From Rhodococcus sp. RD6.2 (GTDB lineage: Bacteria; Actinomycetota; Actinomycetes; Mycobacteriales; Mycobacteriaceae), in assembly GCF_001040705.1 (NCBI RefSeq), contig NZ_CVQP01000005.1:599477-663476 (forward strand): a stretch of DNA of 64,000 bases. The letters are read 5' to 3'. Positions 60,822 through 64,000 of the stretch are shown here, in pieces. Under the pieces are notes generated by a model. It did not search any database, was not told the origin of the DNA, and worked only from the letters and a program-made list of their open reading frames with translations. The translations under genes and the position numbers were made by a program. Numbering within the stretch: position 1 is the stretch's first letter; the number at the start of each line of letters is the position of its first letter.

Positions 60822-60866
60822 TTCCACCACCTCAATACGTCACTGTGACGTATTGAGGTGGTGGAA
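60822..60866. repeat. Near-perfect 45-base palindrome
   Basis: Two 22-base arms (60822-60843 and 60845-60866) are exact reverse complements around a single T at 60844. The inner half reads AATACGTCAC and its complement. No U tract follows, so it may be an operator or a cruciform rather than a plain terminator of the thioesterase gene. Confidence 0.8.
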
Positions 60867-61172
60867 GTTCACGAGAGGGGATCAGCACCAAGTCGCGGCG
60901 CAGGTGCAGCGCGTCGGCGACCCCGGGAAAGTTGTCTCGACCCGGCAAGGCGCCAGAGTGTGGCCGTCGACCCGAACCGATCGTCGATCAGATGACGACA
61001 GCTTCGACGCCGCGCACCGGGCGCACACGCGGGAAATAGCCCACCAATGCCGCAACGGCCGGTGTGGCGGTCGGTCTTGTGGCTACCGAGCCGAATCGTG
61101 ATGCGCAGGCGCACGATGCGATTATCACCGCAGTTCAACGCCGCACCCGATAAGGAACATTATGTCACTTTT

Positions 61173-61198
61173 CCTTTCGGGGGCCGTCCCCTGAAAGG
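61173..61198. terminator. Strong hairpin in the gene-poor stretch
   Basis: CCTTTC (61173-61178) pairs with GAAAGG (61193-61198), extended by one G-U pair and four G-C pairs, with a 5-base loop. There is no neighbouring gene end within 390 bases, so its role is unclear. Confidence 0.4.
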
Positions 61199-61500
61199 GT
61201 CGACCCAAGGATCGAGACCGACCCGAGTGCCGACAGTAAGCCCACGGACTGACCACAGGCGCTCCAGTCAGTCCAGGGCCGGAACACCCCCTGGCTGGAC
61301 CGCCTCCGCGCCGGCGACATTGTCCGGACCGCAGGCCGCACCGCGCACGGCGTCCAGCGTGCGCCGCAGTCATCCGGCCGTCATGTGTTCCTGATGCGCA
61401 TCCCGTCCGAGTCGCCGTCAACCCGACTCGACCTCCGACCTGCCGCCGAGCGGCGGCGCTCCTCCCCATCGAGCCCGGCCGCACCCACTTCCGACTTTCG

Positions 61501-61520
61501 TGGATAATTGCGATTATCCA
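61501..61520. repeat. Short AT-rich palindrome, operator-like
   Basis: TGGATAAT (61501-61508) and ATTATCCA (61513-61520) are perfect 8-bp arms around TGCG. AT-rich in a GC-rich context and followed by an ATG, it looks like a binding site for a small dimeric regulator. No downstream gene was found. Confidence 0.35.
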
Positions 61521-61699
61521 TGAAACATGCAGTGCTGCAATGCTTGTCGCATTCCTTCTGTGCGTGTTGCGTCAAGGCTCCCCTGTTGGGCGAGCCTCCC
61601 CAGTTGGACGCAACGACGGACCACGCCATCCGAACCTGAACCGGGCGCGCTTCAATCGGTGGAGCGGTCGCGATCGGCGATCCTGGATGTGATGAAGGT

Positions 61700-62060
61700 G
61701 CCCGGATATCCCCCCCATCCCTGGCCTTGGACCTTCGCCATTCCGGCCGCGGCATTGCAATGAGAAATCGAGGTGGACGTCGTGGCGCATGGGCTCAACA
61801 CCACTGCTCTGGACACCAGCTGGTTCCCAGGCTTGTTCATCGGAACCTGCGGATCCCCACATTGGCCGGGGACATGGTCCAGTCAGGAACCAAGTCCGAC
61901 CGAAGGTCTGGGCGGCTTCCGGAGCGATTCGGAACTCGCACTGCTTCACCACCCGGACCGAGGCTGCCAGGAGCAGAGCCACCACGACCACGACCACGAC
62001 CACGACCAGCGTTCGCGGCGTGTCCGGTCCCGCGCTCGGTTGGGCGAATCCATGGTCTCC
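61700..62060 (-). pseudogene. Possible decayed slipin/SPFH protein N-terminus
   Basis: On the minus strand an ATG near 62052, preceded by GAGGGAG, opens a short frame that stops early. A neighbouring frame encodes a long valine-rich membrane segment followed by ALLLAASVRVVKQCEFRIA, which resembles the start of slipin/band-7 proteins (membrane anchor then SVRVVKQYE). The two frames could join by a one-base shift near a GTGGTC hexamer tract at 61983-62010. No SPFH core follows, so at most a fragment remains. Confidence 0.3.
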
Positions 62061-62130
62061 CTCACCGAATCGCCCGCAGCTGCAGAAGAAAGACGCGCCG
62101 CGGCGATCTCCAGACCTTCGCTGATCGGTG

Positions 62131-62736
62131 TCAGCTCAACGACCATCCGGTGCTTCGATCTACGCGTTCCCATTCACGTTGCCACTGGCGCAGACGGATT
62201 CTGTCGGTCAGCCAATGAAGCCCGAGGATGACAAGCCCGCACGTTGCCGAGCACAATGCCCAGGCACCGACCGTCACCCCGAGAGCAGCGGCTGCATTTT
62301 CCGTACTCGAGCGAGGAGCTCCTGTGGGCGCTCCTGCGGGGTCGATCCAGATACTCACCGTCTGACCGGCCTTGTCCCCCACTTCGGCAGGAACCGGCCC
62401 AGCATGCGCCACACCGTTCACCGACCACTGGGCGGGCGCCTGCTCAACGAAAGCTTGATTCGACATGGTGGTTCCGATCAACCTTTGAGGGGCGTCATCG
62501 GTGAGCACTGCAGTGACTTGATGGACTTGCTCACGCTGGCTGTCCGCGATATCACTCAGGCGGCTGTAGGTACTCGTGCCCACAGCGCCGGCAACTGGGA
62601 TCGACAGTGCCACAACACCCGCGATCACAAGAATCAGGACACCTTCGAGCCGATCACTGGGGCGCATGAGGGTGTTGGTGTTCCAGGGCCGAAGCCGCCA
62701 CCAGCGGCCTGGAGCAGAGAAGGCGCTATCCGACAT
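62131..62736 (-). CDS. Rv1733c-like two-helix membrane protein
   Basis: 201 residues. Same plan as M. tuberculosis Rv1733c: N-terminal WNTNTLMRPSDRLEGV, first membrane helix (LILVIAGVVALSIPVAGAVG), an outer domain with AQWSVNGVAHAGPVPAEVGDKAGQTVSIW, second helix (VTVGAWALCSATCGLVILGLHWL) and a basic tail. In mycobacteria it belongs to the DosR hypoxia regulon; function unknown. ATG at 62736 follows GGGGAG by six bases. A weak DosR-like site lies at 62790-62810. Confidence 0.85.
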   Translation of the reverse strand: MSDSAFSAPGRWWRLRPWNTNTLMRPSDRLEGVLILVIAGVVALSIPVAGAVGTSTYSRLSDIADSQREQVHQVTAVLTDDAPQRLIGTTMSNQAFVEQAPAQWSVNGVAHAGPVPAEVGDKAGQTVSIWIDPAGAPTGAPRSSTENAAAALGVTVGAWALCSATCGLVILGLHWLTDRIRLRQWQREWERVDRSTGWSLS

Positions 62737-63115
62737 AGTGTTCTCCCCGGTCGAGCATCGCAACTATCTCGCGCCTCCGCTCCGGGCTATAGAGGCGTAA
62801 GGTCCCGGATCGTCGTCCACCCGTCACTCAATCGAGAGCCGACAGTTCCCGCGGAACGGTCGCGCGGTTGGAGACCGAGGCCGAAATGCACGTCCGTGCC
62901 GTCCAGACGCGGCGCATGTGACCAACCCTGTCCAGCGAGTACCGCGTGCATGAGTCTGTCCTCCACCCGAAGCTCGGCCGTCAGATGGTCAGCTCCGCGC
63001 CGGAGAGCGGTGGCTCCCGGTCGCCTGACCAGCGCTTTTCCAGGAGCGCGCCTTTGCTCGTGCTGCAGCCACATGCTCGAGACCGGTGGCGACGAGTAGG
63101 CGGGTCGGAGACGCC
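62737..63115. other. 379-base gap between two minus-strand stress genes
   Basis: No convincing gene on either strand: the available frames have no recognisable domain or ribosome site. It contains a DosR-like sequence near the left end and probably the promoter of the Rv1733c-like gene. Confidence 0.5.
62790..62810 (-). promoter_or_regulatory. Weak DosR-box-like sequence
   Basis: On the minus strand, CCGGGACCTTACGCC and flanking bases match about 13 of 20 positions of the mycobacterial DosR box (TTSGGGACTWWAGTCCCSAA). It lies 54 bases before the Rv1733c-like start. Chance occurrence is quite possible. Confidence 0.2.
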
Positions 63116-64000
63116 TCAGTGCGCATGGACGATCAGCAACGGACGGGTGACGATGTGTAGGAGCGCCCGGCTTGTGGAGCCGAGCAGCAGGCTGGCGAAG
63201 CCGCCCCGGCCCCGACAACCGACGACCACCAGCTGTGCCTTGTCCGACAGCTCGGCCAGTTTCTGGGCGGGCCGGTCCTTGACGACGACCCGGGTGACTC
63301 GAACGCCCGGGAACTCCTCACACGAACCCGCCAGCCTCTCCGAGAGTTGGGCTTCTTCGCGCTCCTGGATCGACAACCAGTCGAGTCCGTGGTTGGCCGT
63401 GAGCAGGCTCGAGATGTTCGTGTCCGACCATGCGTGAAGCGCGACAAGTTCGGCCCCACGCAGAGACGCTTCGACGAATGCCTCCCGGAGTGCGGGCTCA
63501 CTGTTCCGTGTGCCGTCGACGCCGATCAGCACCGGGCCACCCTCGGTGCCTTCCGGGTCCACGAGCTCTCGGACTACCGCCACCGGACAGTCGGCGTGAG
63601 CTGCGACCGTCGCACTGACCGATCCGAGTAGGCCACCCGACACTTCACCGAGTCCGCGCGATCCGACCACCAACATCCGCGCGGCGTGCGCTCGTTCGAG
63701 CAGAATGCCACCTGGATGGCCCCACAGCAGCTCCGAATCGATCGTCAGCGGGTGGTTTGGCGCCTCCGCACGTGCCACCTCGATTGCCCGCGCCAGTCGG
63801 CGCCGCCCGAGGAGCTCGTGGTCATCGAAATACGCCGGCGGCAATCCCTCCGGGACGCCGTAGCTTCCGGCTATGAAGATCGTCGAGATCAGGTGCAGGG
63901 GTGCGGCGTGCCGAACTCCCGCCCGGGCTGCCCATCGGACTGCACAGTTCGAGAACTCGGACCCGTCAACTCCCACCACGATCGGACCGTTGGCGTCCAT
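63116..64000 (-). CDS. Universal stress protein, two tandem UspA domains
   Basis: 294 residues, with its ATG exactly at the window edge (63998-64000); the length equals that of its paralogue at 59193, so it is probably complete. Both halves have the nucleotide-binding loops VGVDGSEFSN and GSRGLGEVSGGLLGS, and GVDGTRNSEP with GCRGRGGFASLLLGS. Promoter lies outside the window. It is followed at some distance by the Rv1733c-like gene, a pairing familiar from hypoxia-stress loci. Confidence 0.93.
   Translation of the reverse strand: MDANGPIVVGVDGSEFSNCAVRWAARAGVRHAAPLHLISTIFIAGSYGVPEGLPPAYFDDHELLGRRRLARAIEVARAEAPNHPLTIDSELLWGHPGGILLERAHAARMLVVGSRGLGEVSGGLLGSVSATVAAHADCPVAVVRELVDPEGTEGGPVLIGVDGTRNSEPALREAFVEASLRGAELVALHAWSDTNISSLLTANHGLDWLSIQEREEAQLSERLAGSCEEFPGVRVTRVVVKDRPAQKLAELSDKAQLVVVGCRGRGGFASLLLGSTSRALLHIVTRPLLIVHAH

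Larger units (their letters stand above)
60780..62130. other. Gene-poor 1.35-kb stretch
   Basis: Both strands carry only short, unconvincing frames. It holds a near-perfect palindrome (60822-60866), a hairpin (61173-61198), a small operator-like palindrome (61501-61520) and a possible decayed gene (about 61700-62060). AT-richer islands occur near 61100-61180 and 61500-61560. No RNA gene was recognised. Confidence 0.6.

Noticed and set aside
61047-61484. Overlapping frames on both strands in the gene-poor stretch
   Set aside because: No ribosome site, no recognisable domain, and composition typical of non-coding GC-rich DNA.
61983-62010. GTGGTC hexamer tract as a phase-variable repeat
   Set aside because: Gain or loss of six bases would not change the reading frame, and the gene seems already broken.
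62787-63218. 143-codon minus-strand frame between the two stress genes
   Set aside because: It overlaps the universal stress gene in another frame, lacks a ribosome site and has no family resemblance.

Overview
The window is about 70% GC, gene-dense and has actinobacterial translation signals (many GTG starts, ATGA/GTGA stop-start overlaps). Several loci are typical of mycolic-acid actinobacteria: a sigK-rskA operon with the same gene order as M. tuberculosis Rv0444c-Rv0449c, an Rv1733c-like membrane protein, a UsfY-like protein, a UsfX/SigF-type sigma pair and a bacterial Ku. A Rhodococcus or close relative (Nocardiaceae) is my best guess. I see no tRNA, rRNA, CRISPR array, insertion sequence or prophage.

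Region 1 (1-25.2 kb) looks like secondary metabolism. An NRPS cut by the left edge shows five modules: A-PCP-E / C-A-PCP / C-A-PCP-E / C-A-PCP / C-A-PCP-TE. After a csbD-like gene and two STAS genes comes a translationally coupled minus-strand operon: chorismate-mutase-like, fused aminodeoxychorismate synthase, prephenate-dehydrogenase-like, AurF-type diiron N-oxygenase. This is the PapA/B/C route to 4-aminophenylpyruvate (precursor of p-aminophenylalanine) plus an enzyme able to oxidise the aryl amine. The first visible A-domain code is close to the tyrosine code, so a p-amino- or p-nitro-phenylalanine residue in the peptide is a testable idea.

Region 2 (25.3-33.4 kb) is mixed: a membrane alkaline-phosphatase-superfamily protein, a DinB-like protein, a secreted protein of unknown function, a DrrA/DrrB-type ABC exporter, an EVE-like protein and an unrecognised protein.

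Region 3 (33.4-47.1 kb) centres on sigK-rskA. The operon (amine oxidase, DUF1365, CFA-type methyltransferase, DUF1295, SigK, RskA) and a divergent lipocalin each have a SigK-type promoter. Downstream are an SDR/DUF2867 protein, a TIGR01777 protein, an SLC13 transporter, a photolyase and a haem-oxygenase-fold diiron enzyme. The gene content resembles the photo-oxidative (singlet oxygen) regulons of the RpoE-ChrR type.

Region 4 (47.1-64 kb) is rich in general-stress genes: katE, ku, UsfY-like, a UvrA paralogue, HemK2-like methyltransferase plus CDGSH protein, a YbdK-like ligase, PAS-ANTAR, RsbW-SigF, two universal stress proteins and the Rv1733c-like protein. Eight promoters of SigF/SigB type (GTTT, 15-16 bases, GGGTAT-like) lie across the window, including in front of csbD, a STAS gene, katE, ku and the sigF operon. 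This suggests much of the window is one SigF regulon. About 1.3 kb after 60.8 kb holds no intact gene, only palindromes and a possible slipin remnant.
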